This document shows positions 34,303 to 42,995 of a stretch of DNA of 64,000 bases, piece after piece. The notes below the pieces were generated by a model. It worked only from the letters and a program-made list of their open reading frames with translations, searched no databases and was not told where the DNA came from. Position 1 is the first letter of the stretch; the number at the start of each line of letters is the position of its first letter. Both the position numbers and the translations under genes were made by a program. Source of the DNA: JALZAI01 sp038207565 (lineage in GTDB: Bacteria > Actinomycetota > Actinomycetes > Mycobacteriales > Jatrophihabitantaceae); contig JBBQZQ010000002.1 of the NCBI GenBank assembly GCA_038207565.1, positions 124,001-188,000 of the forward strand, given 5' to 3'.

Positions 34303-34974
34303 ATGACCCCGCCTGCCTCCGACCGGCCGATCACGGTGGCGTTGGTGGATGACTACGACGTCGTGCTGACCGGCGTGGCGCACATGTTGGACCCCTATCG
34401 CGAACGCGTCGTCGTCGCCGAGATCGACGCCAACACCGCCGTGCACGACGTCGTCGACATCGCGCTCTACGATTCCTTCGCCCAGCCGGAATCCGACCAT
34501 GACGAGATCGACGTTCTGGTCCAGAACCCGCGAGCGCATCAGGTGGTGGTCTACACCTGGAACTTCCACCCCGATCTGGTCGCCAGCGCGCGCCGTCAGG
34601 GAGCACGGGGTTATCTATCCAAGACGCTCACCGCTCGCGACCTCGTGGCCGCGCTCGAAGCCGTGCACGGTGGCGAGATCGTCATCAGCGACCCGCCGCG
34701 GCGGGCGCGCAGCGCGATCGGATTGGAGTGGCCCGGGCGCCGCGACGGTCTCACCGACCGGGAATCAGAAATTCTGGCACTGATAACCCAGGGCAAGAGC
34801 AACGCCGACGTCGCTGCATTGACCTACCTGAGCCCCAATACGGTCAAGTCCTACATTCGGACGATCTACCGCAAGATCGAAGTGGGCAGCCGTACTCAGG
34901 CGGTGTTGTGGGGTGTCAAGAACGGGTTCACCCCCGACCACCATCGCATCGACCACTGGCGTGGCGGGCCTTGA
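34303..34974 (+). CDS. NarL/LuxR-type response regulator
   Basis: The 223-residue regulator has an N-terminal receiver domain (TVALVDDYDVVLTGVAHML, with acidic residues 16/17, probable phosphate acceptor D57 in ALYDSF, and K near residue 107 in YLSKTL) and a C-terminal LuxR HTH (LTDRESEILALITQGKSNAD and SPNTVKSYIRTIYRKI). No histidine kinase gene is adjacent, so it is an orphan regulator, perhaps controlled by a distant kinase. The doubled CCCTAGG site upstream is a candidate target. Confidence 0.88.
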   Translation: MTPPASDRPITVALVDDYDVVLTGVAHMLDPYRERVVVAEIDANTAVHDVVDIALYDSFAQPESDHDEIDVLVQNPRAHQVVVYTWNFHPDLVASARRQGARGYLSKTLTARDLVAALEAVHGGEIVISDPPRRARSAIGLEWPGRRDGLTDRESEILALITQGKSNADVAALTYLSPNTVKSYIRTIYRKIEVGSRTQAVLWGVKNGFTPDHHRIDHWRGGP

Positions 34975-35024
34975 CCTGGACCGCCACGCTCGAGGCGCCC
35001 GTGTCCGGGCCATCCGCGCCTCGC

Positions 35025-36065
35025 TCAGGACGCCATTGCCGCCTTCATCACGGTCTGGCCGGGCCTGCCGATCAGGCTCCAGTTCCCGTTCGTACCCTTT
35101 CCCTCCCAGTAGTTCATCCAGAGGCAGTTCGTGTCGGCGCGGCAGTAGCTGATGACGCGCTGCAACCGCCTCGCCGCATCGGCATCGGTGTCGCCGGCAG
35201 CCTTCGTGGAGCGCTGGACGCCGTACTCGGGAATGCACCAGTTCGTGCCCAGCGCGCGAGCGGCCGCAGCCGCCGGGGCGAGGTGCCACCGTGCCGACCA
35301 CCTCGCCGGCATCCACGAATCGTCGTAGAGGTCGTAGCCGACCGCGTTGATCGTCAGACCCTTGAGCAGGCTGACGGTGTCGTAACCGCCGGCGCGCGCA
35401 CGCGCGGCCTGATCCTCAACGACGAACGCGTTCATGATCGGGACGAGCCGCACGTTGTGCCCGTGCGGATGTGCCTTGCGCAGCGCGTCCAGTCTCCGCC
35501 ACACCCCCCGGTAGCGGGCGATGCTGATGTGGCCGTCGCGAATGTTGTCGTTGACCTCCTGCCAGAAACATGCCCAGATGATTCGGGTCTTGGCCCGATC
35601 GGTCATCAACTGGTTGAATGCGGCGTCCGTATGCGTCTTGGCGCAGAACACCGGCTTGATCTCGCCGGCGGCGTGGCCCCAACCCATCTTCGTCATGCTC
35701 CGGTTCGCGACTGCCCATCCGCCGCCCCCGTCGAAGAACTTCATGTGCCCCCCGAGGCCACCCCGGTACGCGGCCGCGACCTGCTTGTACTTCTGCGCGA
35801 GGGTCATGCTTTCGCCGTTGAGTGAGATGTCGAGCCCAAACTTGTCGGTGGGTATCCACGCTGTCGGCAGCGCAGCGGCGGTCAGCGCGCGGGGAGTGCC
35901 GGCCTGAGCGGTAGGCGCCCGCAAACCCGAGAACGCGGCGAGGCCGAGAGCAGCCGCACCACCTGCCAGAAAACCGCGCCTGCCGACAGGACTGATGCCT
36001 GCGGTCGTGCCGGTGCTCACGTGGTTCGCTACGTCTGTCACGCCATGGTTCGTCACGCCGTTCAC
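35025..36065 (-). CDS. Tat-exported GH26-like glycoside hydrolase
   Basis: A 346-residue protein with a twin-arginine signal (VGRRGFLAGGAAALGLAAFSG, the RR at residues 29-30) and a TIM-barrel domain resembling GH26 mannanase-like proteins. Candidate catalytic residues are E170 in ACFWQEVNDN (acid/base) and E280 in NWCIPEYG (nucleophile), the clan GH-A arrangement. The first 18 residues repeat a GVTNHGVTDVANHV pattern before the signal and may be dispensable, so the true start could lie further in. The polysaccharide target is not evident; homologues of this type are often found in exopolysaccharide contexts. Confidence 0.7.
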   Translation of the reverse strand: MNGVTNHGVTDVANHVSTGTTAGISPVGRRGFLAGGAAALGLAAFSGLRAPTAQAGTPRALTAAALPTAWIPTDKFGLDISLNGESMTLAQKYKQVAAAYRGGLGGHMKFFDGGGGWAVANRSMTKMGWGHAAGEIKPVFCAKTHTDAAFNQLMTDRAKTRIIWACFWQEVNDNIRDGHISIARYRGVWRRLDALRKAHPHGHNVRLVPIMNAFVVEDQAARARAGGYDTVSLLKGLTINAVGYDLYDDSWMPARWSARWHLAPAAAAARALGTNWCIPEYGVQRSTKAAGDTDADAARRLQRVISYCRADTNCLWMNYWEGKGTNGNWSLIGRPGQTVMKAAMAS

Positions 36066-36228
36066 ATCGGCTGATTAATAACCGGCTTTAGTACCTCGGC
36101 TGGAGTGCCATAGCGGCCGTGAAGCGCGGCCCATGGGCGATGCGACGGCTGCTTCTCACAGCCGGCGGCGGCGATCCCCTCCCCCGCTCGACTCGCCGTC
36201 GACGCCGGACAGGCCGTCGGACTCATGG

Positions 36229-36256
36229 TGAACCGATGCCGGCCGCACTTCGTGTG
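36229..36256 (+). promoter_or_regulatory. Predicted ECF promoter of the local sigma gene
   Basis: TGAACC (36229-36234), a 16-base spacer, and CGTGTG (36251-36256). This agrees with the TGAACC-N16-18-CGT pattern known for SigL-type sigma factors and is repeated before two other operons in the window. It leaves a leader of about 190 bases before the preferred ATG, or about 65 if translation starts at 36328. Confidence 0.6.
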
Positions 36257-36450
36257 GTGGGCATGACTGCTCGCATCGTGTTCGCCGACGGCACGCGTCG
36301 CCGCCCCGGACGTCGGCGTTGAGCGCGATGAGCGACGCCCGACGGGGTCAACGGTTCCCGGCGCGCGCAGTAGGTGGTCGCGCGCCGCGCGACCGCGAGA
36401 ACGATGCGCAGCAGACGCTGCATGAGATCTTGGGTGAGCAACGGTCACCG

Positions 36451-36954
36451 ATGAGCGACGAAGACCTCATGCGTGTCCTGCACGACCAACACGCGCGAGC
36501 GCTGTGGAGCTACCTTGTCGGGCTCACCAACGGCGACCGCGCACGGGCCCAGGACATCGTCCAGGAAACGCTGGTGCGCGCGTGGCGGAACCCGTCTGTG
36601 CTCGACCAGTCTCGGGGCTCAGCGCGCCCGTGGTTGTTCACGGTCGCGCGGCGCATCCTGATCGACGAATGGCGCTCCGGCCGCGCGCGTCACGAGGTGG
36701 TGAGCGACACGCCTCCGGAGGTGGCCGTGTCCGACCAGGTGGACCAGCTCGACAATCGTCGTCCGGTCGTGGCTGCGCTCAGCCGGCTTTCGGCGGACCA
36801 TCGGGAGGTCCTGTCCGAGACCTACCTGCGTGGGTCGACGGTGGCCGAGGCGGCGTTGAAGCTCGGTGTGCCCACCGGGACTGTCAAGTCCCGGACGCAC
36901 TATGCACTGCAGGCGTTCAGACATGCCATCGACGAGCTAGGAGGCGCGAAGTGA
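36451..36954 (+). CDS. ECF sigma factor, SigL-like
   Basis: A 167-residue ECF sigma factor with region 2 (LWSYLVGLTNGDRARAQDIV, QETLVRAWRNP, RPWLFTVARRILIDEWRS) and region 4 (LSADHREVLSETYLRGSTVA, GVPTGTVKSRTHYAL). The next gene encodes a ZAS-type membrane anti-sigma factor with overlapping start, as in sigL-rslA pairs. I prefer the ATG at 36451 because homologous sequence begins there; in-frame ATGs at 36319 and 36328 would add an Arg-rich N-terminus. A TGAACC-N16-CGT promoter upstream suggests autoregulation. Confidence 0.88.
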   Translation: MSDEDLMRVLHDQHARALWSYLVGLTNGDRARAQDIVQETLVRAWRNPSVLDQSRGSARPWLFTVARRILIDEWRSGRARHEVVSDTPPEVAVSDQVDQLDNRRPVVAALSRLSADHREVLSETYLRGSTVAEAALKLGVPTGTVKSRTHYALQAFRHAIDELGGAK

Positions 36955-37709
36955 CCGGCGATCCGTTCGAACACGACGACGCGGCGTACGTCATGGGGTT
37001 GTTGTCGACCGCCGACCGCGACGTGTTCGAGGCCCACCTCGAGTCCTGTGAGGACTGCATCCGCCGCGTGGCCGCGCTGTGGCCGACCCCCGATCTCCTT
37101 CGACTTGCGCCGCCCCGCGCCTTCACCCCTGACGTCAGCGAGTCCAGCGTCCTTCCGCCCCGGGGGGCCACGGACCCCGCTCCGACGCTCGATACCCACC
37201 TTGGGGGCGTCGCAGCACAGTCGGCACCGTCGGCGGCGCAGCTTCCAGATGAGCTCCTGCCGAGCCTGCTCCGCGCGGTGCGTCGCGAGCGGGGCCGCCG
37301 CAGGCTCATCGGTCGCGCTCTGGTCGCCGTGGCCGCGGCCTGCATCGCCGCATTGGTCGTCGTACTGGCGGTCGTGCGGCCGCACTCGTCCGTCCCGTCG
37401 GCAAGCGGGCCCACGTACACGAAAACGGTCTCGACGCCTGTCCTGGCCGCTCAGGTGAGTGTGACGCGGCACGACTCGTGGGATCAGGTCAACCTCGCCT
37501 GCACCTACACGTCGCAGGTCTTCCGCCGCGGCAACTACACCGCGGTCGCCACTGACCGCACCGGCCGTAGTGAGGTTGTCGGCAGCTGGCCCGCAATCCC
37601 CGGTCAGACCGCCGTCGTGCGCACCCCGACCAGCTTCCACGCCGGCGACATCACCATGATCGGCATCAGGGACCCGGCCGGCAATGCAGTGGCACGAATA
37701 CCGATCTGA
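36951..37709 (+). CDS. Membrane anti-sigma factor (ZAS/RslA-like)
   Basis: The 252-residue protein starts at a GTG overlapping the sigma stop (GTGA). The N-terminal anti-sigma domain has HLESCEDCIRRV, a HxxxCxxC zinc motif. A linker of about 110 residues leads to one membrane helix (LVAVAAACIAALVVVLAVV, about residues 122-141) and an external domain of about 110 residues with Thr-rich beta strands. The external part could sense the cell surface or be cut to free the sigma factor. Architecture and overlap match RslA of mycobacteria. It is followed by a gene with the same predicted ECF promoter. Confidence 0.87.
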   Translation: MTGDPFEHDDAAYVMGLLSTADRDVFEAHLESCEDCIRRVAALWPTPDLLRLAPPRAFTPDVSESSVLPPRGATDPAPTLDTHLGGVAAQSAPSAAQLPDELLPSLLRAVRRERGRRRLIGRALVAVAAACIAALVVVLAVVRPHSSVPSASGPTYTKTVSTPVLAAQVSVTRHDSWDQVNLACTYTSQVFRRGNYTAVATDRTGRSEVVGSWPAIPGQTAVVRTPTSFHAGDITMIGIRDPAGNAVARIPI

Positions 37710-37793
37710 GGGCGGTGAGCTTCACGACGGCGGACTGACACCCTCGTTGGCCGGTTCTCACTGGCTGCCGCACACCCTGGGTGGCGGTCCAAA

Positions 37794-37821
37794 TGAACCA
37801 CCGACCGGTCCCCATCGTGCA
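37794..37821 (+). promoter_or_regulatory. Predicted ECF promoter of the SnoaL-like gene
   Basis: TGAACC (37794-37799), a 16-base spacer and CGTGCA (37816-37821): the same arrangement as before the sigma gene. The expected transcript start near 37828 gives a leader of about 33 bases before the ATG at 37861. Confidence 0.6.
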
Positions 37822-37860
37822 GTCACCGTCAACTGACCACCGATCCCCGGGAGCATCGCG

Positions 37861-38847
37861 ATGAGGAACCCCCTTACAACCTCGCCGTCGCCGTCGCCGC
37901 CGTCGCTGTCGCCGTCGCTGGCGATTCGATCGCGGAAAAGATGGCTCCGCGCGATCGTCTGCTTGGCCATCGCCTCCCCAGCGGTCGCGCTCACCCTCGC
38001 TACCCCGGCAGCCGCGTCAACGGTGACGCGACCGCATCCGGTGCCCGCGAACCGCGCAGACACACCCACGGCCAACAAGGCACTCGTGCTCAGGTTCGCC
38101 GATGAACTCTTCAACAAGGCGAATCTCGCTGTGATCGACGAGGACACCGATGGATACATCCAACACAACCCCACGGTCGCGGACGGACCGGACGGCCTGC
38201 GCAACCTGGTCGTGTTCCTGCACGGCCTGTTTCCCGACTCGCACACCACATTCGAGCGCGTGATCGCCCAAGGGGATCTGGTCCTGCTGCAAGACAAGGT
38301 CGTCACCACGCCGGGTACCGCGGGGCAGCAGATCATCGACATCTACCGCGTCGAACGAAACAAGATTGTCGAGCACTGGGACAACCTCGAACCGGTACCC
38401 GCCAGCTCGGTCAACGGGCACGATCTGTTCAGTACTCTGAGCGCACCACACACCAGCACGCCAGACCCGCGCGCCTCGACTCGCCTCAGCGCGGCCGTCG
38501 TGCGCCGCTACTACCACACCCTTCGACGTAACCACATCTGTGCCGGAGGTCAGCTAGTCGCGTTGAACCTCATCCAGCACGACCCGACGATCGCCGACGG
38601 CGCCGCGGCCACCAACCAGCATTACAGCGACCTGTTCGCACGCTATCCGCAGGCTAGATTTACGATCGCCCGCATCGTCGCCGAAGGGGATTTCGTGGCC
38701 GTCCACGCGCACTTCCAGAAGACACCAGACGACCTCGGCCAATCGATCGTCGACATCTACCGCGTCCAGCACCGCAGAATCGTCGAGCACTGGAACGGCA
38801 CACAGAACGTCCCGGCAACGGCAGCGAACAACAACACAATGTTCTAA
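37861..38847 (+). CDS. Exported protein with two SnoaL-like domains
   Basis: A 328-residue protein with a Ser/Pro-rich N-terminus, a hydrophobic export segment (LRAIVCLAIASPAVALTLATPAAA) and two tandem SnoaL/NTF2-like cone domains (about residues 70-185 and 205-320). Each has the same sequence order: YIQHNPTVADGPDGL or LIQHDPTIADGAAAT, then a QQIIDIYRVERNKIVEHW or QSIVDIYRVQHRRIVEHW block. SnoaL-like proteins are mostly intracellular single-domain enzymes or binders, so export and duplication are unusual. It follows the anti-sigma gene behind its own predicted ECF promoter, and a strong terminator follows. Confidence 0.8.
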   Translation: MRNPLTTSPSPSPPSLSPSLAIRSRKRWLRAIVCLAIASPAVALTLATPAAASTVTRPHPVPANRADTPTANKALVLRFADELFNKANLAVIDEDTDGYIQHNPTVADGPDGLRNLVVFLHGLFPDSHTTFERVIAQGDLVLLQDKVVTTPGTAGQQIIDIYRVERNKIVEHWDNLEPVPASSVNGHDLFSTLSAPHTSTPDPRASTRLSAAVVRRYYHTLRRNHICAGGQLVALNLIQHDPTIADGAAATNQHYSDLFARYPQARFTIARIVAEGDFVAVHAHFQKTPDDLGQSIVDIYRVQHRRIVEHWNGTQNVPATAANNNTMF

Positions 38848-38882
38848 CCTGTATCCGCTCCGGGCCGACCCTGATCGGCTCC

Positions 38883-38933
38883 AGAACCTCCCGGTCGTGG
38901 CGGCACAACCGTCACGACCGGGAGGTTCTTTTT
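38883..38933 (+). terminator. Strong rho-independent terminator
   Basis: A perfect 17-bp stem (38883-38899 with 38913-38929, beginning AGAACCTCCCGG) with a 13-base loop is followed at once by TTTTT (38929-38933). It ends the SnoaL-like transcript and is the clearest intrinsic terminator in the window. Confidence 0.9.
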
Positions 38934-39095
38934 CGCGCGACTGGTGCGTCGCCCGCCGTCCATGCCATGGCCGCCCGCCGAGGACGTCACCTTTGAGGAA
39001 ACCGCCTGACTGGACTACCAGCGCACGACGCGGTGAATCTTCGCGTCAACCACAAAACAGTGCTATTGGGTTGAACCGTTAACGGGGCTGGACGG

Positions 39096-39857
39096 CTACC
39101 GGGCTGAGGTACCGATGACGTGCCCGATTCCGAATGTGACAGCGACCGCGACCGCGCCCAGGGCGAACTGGCGCACGCCCGAGCGGAGTATCGGTCGACC
39201 TGTCAGCCGGCCCACCAGCATGCCGCCGCCGACGAGCGCGACGGCGGTGACGAGCAGCGAAGTGAGCAAAGATGGTCGGCCGAGCAGGTAGGGCACCAAC
39301 GGCAGTACTGCTCCCAGGGAGAAGGCGATCAGCGAGGCAATTGCGGCGACCACCGCCGAGGGCAGCTCATGATGGTCGACGCCGAGTTCTTCCCGGGTGT
39401 GGAAGCGCAACGCGGTCTCGGGATCGCGTGACACCGCCTCGGCCATCCGTGCCGCCGTCTCCGTGTCCGCCCCGTACCCGCGAAACGTCTCGGCAAGCTC
39501 CGCCCGTTCGGCCGCCGGGAACTTGGCGTGCATCGAGCGCTCGACCGCGACCTCGGCATGTACCAGTTCATTCTGGTTCGTCACCGAGACGTATTCCCCG
39601 GTGCCCATGGAGAAGGCACCCGCCACCAGACCGGCCAGCCCGGTCAGGACGACTGCATGCGCCGACACCCCACCCCCACCGACCCCCGCGATGAGCGCTG
39701 CATTCGTCACCAGGCCGTCCACTGCGCCGAACACCGTAGGCCGCAACCAGCCGCCAGACACATCGCGATGCCCGTGTGACCATCCTGCCGACAGCGCAGC
39801 CTCGGTCACCGCGGTGTCCTGCTCCGGCATTGGCTCAGCGGCCCGCTCTCTCGCCAT
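39096..39857 (-). CDS. VIT1/CCC1-family membrane transporter
   Basis: About 253 residues. The membrane part matches the vacuolar iron transporter family (CCC1/VIT1): LRPTVFGAVDGLVTNAALIAGV (helix 1 with the conserved Asp-Gly), GLVAGAFSMGTGEYVSVTNQ (helix 2 with Met and Glu metal-contact positions), a charged cytoplasmic region (residues 105-170) rich in Glu and His, and three C-terminal helices. It probably moves Fe2+ or Mn2+. The ATG at 39857 has AGGA at a good distance; an ATG at 39866 would add three residues. Confidence 0.86.
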   Translation of the reverse strand: MARERAAEPMPEQDTAVTEAALSAGWSHGHRDVSGGWLRPTVFGAVDGLVTNAALIAGVGGGGVSAHAVVLTGLAGLVAGAFSMGTGEYVSVTNQNELVHAEVAVERSMHAKFPAAERAELAETFRGYGADTETAARMAEAVSRDPETALRFHTREELGVDHHELPSAVVAAIASLIAFSLGAVLPLVPYLLGRPSLLTSLLVTAVALVGGGMLVGRLTGRPILRSGVRQFALGAVAVAVTFGIGHVIGTSAR

Positions 39858-39866
39858 GACCACCAT

Positions 39867-40355
39867 CCTGCCCGCTGGGCGGCACGAGGCGCTCGCGCCG
39901 GCCGCCCAGCTCGGCCCGGTTTGGTGCGCATCCGATCACGCGAAGCCTCGTTGAACGAGGTGTAGTCCGGTTGGGAAGCGAGTTCCCACCGCGGATACAC
40001 CGCCGCGCCGCGGGGCTCACCCGCGCTGCTGGGCGGTGGGGCGACGCCTCGGGTCGCCCGTCGATTCAGGTCGGCGGGCGGAACGTAGGGGACGATCCGA
40101 GGCGTCGTCCCTCCTCATCTCACCGCGCCCGGTCGCAGTTGTCGCCACCCGATGTGGGGGGCTGTTCGTCGCGGCCCGGGATTGCTCTGCACCCCCGGTT
40201 CGCGTTCCTCCGCGCCGAACCTGTTCCCGATTACGTACTGCCACCGACGGCGTCCGCGGTGCCGTTCACCGCCGCCACCACAGAATGGCAAGCCGGATGC
40301 GCACGCGACTATGGCCGCACACCACGTCTCGCCGCCCAGAAAACGGAGCATTGAT
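39867..40355. other. Intergenic region without a recognisable gene
   Basis: About 490 bp upstream of the VIT1-type gene. Frames here are short, Arg-rich and unlike proteins. The only structure I noticed is an 11-bp inverted repeat, CGACGCCTCGG (40042-40052) with CCGAGGCGTCG (40097-40107), spaced 44 bases apart, which may be a weak transcript end. Confidence 0.4.
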
Positions 40356-40540
40356 GGTGATCGTCCTGGCCCTCTTGGCCGCCGCTGGTTACGGAGTTTG
40401 CGACGTCGCGGTGTGTCACCGCGCGGTATCCCGCGATCACTGGGTTCCTGGCGCTCCACGTGTTGCGTGAACGAGCCGGCTGGCTACCGCGTGCCGGACT
40501 GACCCTGTCCGTTGTCTCGCCGGCGCTCATCGCCGCCTGA
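40356..40540 (+). pseudogene. Possible internally deleted EamA/DMT transporter remnant
   Basis: An ATG at 40356 opens MVIVLALLAAAGYGVCDVAV, like the first helix of EamA (DMT) transporters, but loses similarity after about 20 codons and ends at 40470. In another frame, from about 40444, FLALHVLRERAGWLPRAG and LTLSVVSPALIAA-stop resembles the last helix of the same family. The centre would be missing. The tail overlaps the 3' end of the convergent ppk2 gene. The family call is tentative. Confidence 0.3.
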
Positions 40541-41269
40541 GGCGGCGATCGCCTCGGCGACGGCGTCGCAGACCTGCTCGACGACCAGCGCTCGTGCGGT
40601 GGCCTTGTCGTCGCCCGGTATCACCGACCAGCGAGCCTTGGGCTGGTCGGTGCGGGCGAGCATCTCCTTCACCGCGTCCTCGTACTGGGTCCGCTTCTCG
40701 CGATTGCGCCAGTCCTCGTCGGTCAGCTTCCACTGCCGCACCGCGTCGGTGGCGCGGCTCTCGAACCGGGCAAGCTGTTCCTCAGCGCTGACGTGCATCC
40801 AGAACTTTGCGATGATCATGCCCTCGGCGGTGAGCGTGCGCTCGAAGTCTGCGATTTCACGGTAGGCACGCGACCACTGCTCCCGGGTGGCGAAACCCTC
40901 GACCCGCTCGACCAGCACGCGGCCATACCAGGAACGGTCGAGCACCACCATGCCTCCCCAGCCAGGCAAGATCGGCCAGAAGCGCCAGAGGAAGTGGTGG
41001 CGCTTCTCGTCGTAGGTGGGTGCCGCGAACTGCGCGACTCGGACGTGGCGCGGATCGAGGGGCTCGACGAGACGCTTGATGACCCCGCCTTTGCCCGAGG
41101 CGTCCCACCCTTCGAACACGACGCACAGGGGCGGGCCGAGGACACCACCGAGCTGCCCACCGAGCATCAGACGCAGTTCGAGTAGACGCTTCTGCGCCGC
41201 CTTGAGGCGCGCGCCGGCCTCCTTCTTGGGCAGCTTGTCCGACGGATCGACGCTGGCGAGCTCTGGCAT
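40484..41269 (-). CDS. ppk2: Polyphosphate kinase 2
   Basis: The 261-residue P-loop kinase belongs to the PPK2 family, which transfers phosphate between polyphosphate and nucleotides. It has Walker A in CVVFEGWDASGKGGVIKRL, the lid-region WPILPGWGGMVVLDRSWYGR with Walker B Asp, and KFWMHVSAEEQLARFESR. Its length fits a one-domain class I or III enzyme. The C-terminal tail is hydrophilic and variable. It stands alone, and energy metabolism or stress recovery is the likely role. Confidence 0.9.
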   Translation of the reverse strand: MPELASVDPSDKLPKKEAGARLKAAQKRLLELRLMLGGQLGGVLGPPLCVVFEGWDASGKGGVIKRLVEPLDPRHVRVAQFAAPTYDEKRHHFLWRFWPILPGWGGMVVLDRSWYGRVLVERVEGFATREQWSRAYREIADFERTLTAEGMIIAKFWMHVSAEEQLARFESRATDAVRQWKLTDEDWRNREKRTQYEDAVKEMLARTDQPKARWSVIPGDDKATARALVVEQVCDAVAEAIAASGGDERRRDNGQGQSGTR

Positions 41270-41399
41270 GCCCCCATGGTGCCACCGGCCCGCGGAGAGC
41301 TACCGGGGCGAGGCGAACGAGGCCGACGTTCGTCGTCCGCGCGGGCGTCCATGGAAAAGAGCCAAACCGCCCGGCCGACGCGGGCACGCCGCGCCGCCG

Positions 41400-42230
41400 T
41401 CAGCGAAGCCCGGCGAACAGGTCGCCTTCCGGCAGTTCTGCGCCGGTGGTGTCATAGACGCGCACGAAAGTCTCGATGCCCATCATCTCGGTGAACTTCT
41501 CCCTGCCCATTCGCAGGAAGAAGATGTTCTCGCTCTGGCTGGCGTGCGCGGCGAGGGCGTCGAACTTCTGAGCTCCGAACTCGGTCGTGTCGACCCACGT
41601 GGTGATGTCGTCGTCGGGCAGACCGACCTGCGGTTGCGGGTCGGTCGCCTCGTCCGGCTCATCCCAGTCGGCGCCGTACTCACGCATGACTTCCCGGAAC
41701 TCCTGCATTTTCGAGCGGGGCGCTGTCGTCCAGTAGACCTTCGCCGGCAGACCCGTCGAGGCGACAGCAGCCATCGTGATCCGATGTGCCTGGATGTGGT
41801 CGGGGTGGCCGTAGAAGCCGTTCTCGTCGTAGGTGACAACGACGTCGGGCCGGTATCTCAGTACCAACTCGGCAAGCCGGGAGGCCGCCTCACTGACCGG
41901 TGTCGCCCAGAACGCTGTGGGGTCGTTGTTCGTCGACCATCCCATCATCCCGGAATCGCCGTAACCGAGGAGCTCCAGGTGATCGACGCCGAGCACCGCA
42001 CAGCTCGCCTCCAGCTCGCCGCGCCGCATTGTGATCACCGCCGAAGGGTCATGCCCGGGCTGACCCGGCTTGACGCCGCCGTGGCCGTCACCACAGCGGC
42101 CGTCGGTGCAGGTCACGAGCACCGTCCGGATACCTTCGGCCGAACATTGCGCCAGGATGCCGCCCGTACCCGTGGCCTCGTCATCCGGGTGAGCGTGAAC
42201 TGCCATCAGCGTCAGTGCGCGAGCTTCCAC
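41400..42230 (-). CDS. PIG-L/LmbE deacetylase, mycothiol-conjugate-amidase-like
   Basis: A 276-residue zinc-dependent N-acetylglucosaminyl deacetylase. The metal-binding AHPDDE motif is in LMAVHAHPDDEATGTGG and the third ligand His in YGHPDHIQAHRI. Length and the region VTYDENGFYGHPDH resemble Mca and MshB of mycothiol metabolism, but the ATGTGG sequence after AHPDDE replaces the SSKGA usual in Mca, so the substrate should be left open. The GTG at 42230 is chosen; an ATG at 42206 would start directly at the motif. No other mycothiol gene is adjacent. Confidence 0.82.
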   Translation of the reverse strand: MEARALTLMAVHAHPDDEATGTGGILAQCSAEGIRTVLVTCTDGRCGDGHGGVKPGQPGHDPSAVITMRRGELEASCAVLGVDHLELLGYGDSGMMGWSTNNDPTAFWATPVSEAASRLAELVLRYRPDVVVTYDENGFYGHPDHIQAHRITMAAVASTGLPAKVYWTTAPRSKMQEFREVMREYGADWDEPDEATDPQPQVGLPDDDITTWVDTTEFGAQKFDALAAHASQSENIFFLRMGREKFTEMMGIETFVRVYDTTGAELPEGDLFAGLR

Positions 42231-42243
42231 CCGCTTACTGTAG

Positions 42244-42622
42244 ATGCCCGAAGTTGCACTGCCCGCCGATGACGTAGCACACGCCTCGTCCTGGGCTGAT
42301 GAACATGCATCGGTGGTGCGTGTGGCTTCCGGTGACCAGCCCGAATTCAGACCGTGTGCCGCGAAGCGCCCTTTTCGACGGCGTTGCGCGGCAATACCGG
42401 GTGCGGACCGGCGCAGGTATTCACCCGAGCGTGGTTGCGCCAATCGACGCGGCCTGGACGGGTCAACCGTGTGTCGACGGCGCACCCGATAGCAGTCCGA
42501 TCGACACGGGCAGATCGAGGCGGTTGCGCGGTGATGACATCAGCCAAATGGCCCGTCGCGGCCCGTCCGCTGCCCATATTCGGGTTCGGCATTGCCGGCA
42601 GGCAAGGCCATCTCCACACGGC
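42244..42622. other. Intergenic region without a recognisable gene
   Basis: About 380 bp between the divergent deacetylase start and the lsr2 3' hairpin. Frames are short and show no protein family resemblance. GCGAAGCGCCC occurs here (near 42360) and again in the hairpin that follows, which may reflect a small duplication. Confidence 0.4.
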
Positions 42623-42658
42623 GAAGCGCCCCTACCGGTCGAGTGGCAAGGGCGCTTC
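42623..42658 (-). terminator. Hairpin at the 3' end of lsr2
   Basis: GAAGCGCCC (42623-42631) pairs perfectly with GGGCGCTTC (42650-42658) around an 18-base loop, 11 bp past the lsr2 stop. There is no T-run, as in many actinobacterial transcript-end hairpins. Confidence 0.55.
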
Positions 42659-42668
42659 ACAATCAAGT

Positions 42669-42995
42669 CTACTTCGCAGCTTGATAAGCCTCGATTACAG
42701 CGGCGGCGATGCGTCCGCGCCCGGACACATCATATCCGTTGGCCCTCGCCCATCCCCGGATCGCGGCAACATCGTGCGTGCGGCTCGCTGGGCGACCAGC
42801 TCGCGACCGTGTCGCACGGACCTTGCGTGCCGCACCGACGTAGGGTGCGATCGCTTTGTCGAAAGCTCGGATATTGGCCTTAGAGAGGTCGATCTCGTAG
42901 GTCTGGCCGTCGTAGCCGAAGGTGACGGTCTTGTCGGCTTTAGTGCCGCTGATGTCATCGAGATACTCGGTCGTGGTTACCACTTGTTTTGCCAC
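42669..42995 (-). CDS. lsr2: Lsr2 nucleoid-associated protein
   Basis: The 108-residue protein is an Lsr2, the actinobacterial H-NS counterpart that silences AT-rich and foreign DNA. The N-terminal dimerisation domain is seen in MAKQVVTTTEYLDDISGTKA and TVTFGYDGQTYEIDLS; the C-terminal DNA-binding domain contains IRGWARANGYDVSGRGRI with the RGR AT-hook-like contact. It is transcribed alone. The 420-bp upstream region is shared with the dodecin gene. Confidence 0.95.
   Translation of the reverse strand: MAKQVVTTTEYLDDISGTKADKTVTFGYDGQTYEIDLSKANIRAFDKAIAPYVGAARKVRATRSRAGRPASRTHDVAAIRGWARANGYDVSGRGRIAAAVIEAYQAAK

Noticed and set aside
36062..36448. A 128-codon reverse frame upstream of the ECF sigma gene
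   Set aside because: The composition is Arg/Ser/His-rich, no ribosome site or family is visible, and it covers the predicted ECF promoter.
39072..39077. Another TGAACC near 39.07 kb as a fourth ECF promoter
   Set aside because: After 16 bases the sequence is GGCTAC, not CGT, and no gene follows in that direction.
41400..42230. Firm naming of the PIG-L protein as mycothiol conjugate amidase
   Set aside because: The SSKGA segment expected after AHPDDE in Mca is not present, so only the superfamily is claimed.
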